NCBI GenBank assembly: GCA_031257215.1
Contig: JAIRPC010000035.1
Location: 1-5,258, forward strand
Direction: 5' to 3'
DNA length: 5,258 bases
Source of the DNA: Eubacteriales Family XIII. Incertae Sedis bacterium
Lineage (GTDB): Bacteria > Bacillota > Clostridia > Peptostreptococcales > Anaerovoracaceae
Shown piece after piece: positions 5,143 to 5,258 of this stretch. Both the position numbers and the translations under genes were made by a program. The stretch's first letter is position 1. Every line of letters begins with the position of its first letter. A model generated the notes under the pieces. The model did not search any database. It was not told where the DNA came from and worked only from the letters and a program-made list of their open reading frames with translations.

Positions 5143-5258
5143 CTACCCATTCGCGCTCACCTGCTTCTGCCACGAGCCTATCTCCGTCTTCCAATGCTCG
5201 CAGGCGTTGTTGCTCTTGTCCTTGTTGTCGCAGAAAACCGCATCCGCAGGCGCGCCCG
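5143..5258 (-). CDS. C-terminal part of an upstream gene in the prepilin operon (partial)
   Basis: A minus-strand frame open from the right edge encodes 37 residues ending VSANG and stops at TAG (5143-5145). It includes AVFCDNKDKSNNACEHWKTE, with two cysteines ten residues apart. Its composition is protein-like, and the stop lies 13 nt before the favoured prepilin start (or overlaps the alternative start at 5150), a typical operon junction. The family cannot be named from this piece; another pilin-like or secreted protein would fit the context. Confidence 0.65.
   Translation of the reverse strand, partial: GAPADAVFCDNKDKSNNACEHWKTEIGSWQKQVSANG

Overview
The window is about 5.3 kb of mostly GC-rich bacterial DNA with strong Shine-Dalgarno (SD) sites. 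Fusion of a LigB/MEMO-like domain to AMMECR1, a two-gene AmmeMemoRadiSam locus, a PD-(D/E)XK Rpn-type protein and a prepilin carrying a LamG fold together suggest an anaerobic, high-GC Clostridia-like Bacillota. This assignment is inference from gene content; no marker gene is present.

Layout. (1) Positions 124-2449, plus strand: a two-gene operon with a LigB/MEMO-like plus AMMECR1 fusion (amrA-type) followed 28 nt later by the partner radical SAM enzyme (amrS). The pair is a compact form of the AmmeMemoRadiSam system, whose substrate is unknown. The radical SAM protein stops early compared with the long family members. (2) Positions 2450-3617: an Rpn-family nuclease/putative transposase gene (2637-3515, plus). 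It has its own near-consensus promoter inside an AT-rich islet (20 G/C in 95 bases). The gene is bracketed by two direct copies of a ~64-bp GC-rich repeat (2461-2524 and 3541-3604), exactly 1080 bp apart. An in-frame internal ATG with an SD-like site at 3201-3215 could produce a 100-residue C-terminal protein, as described for intragenic antitoxins of E. coli rpn genes. (3) Positions 3618-5258, minus strand, convergent with the Rpn gene: a prepilin-type protein with a C-terminal LamG-like fold interrupted by an acidic Asp/Gly/Pro-rich repeat loop, preceded by the last 37 codons of an upstream gene in the same operon.

How they fit. The amr pair probably works as one metabolic or modification unit. 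The Rpn gene with its repeats looks like a self-contained accessory insertion between that operon and a surface pilus/pseudopilus operon. The most interesting part is the repeat-bracketed Rpn unit with its possible internal start. No CRISPR array, tRNA or rRNA was seen, and no gene-free stretch exceeds 300 bases.
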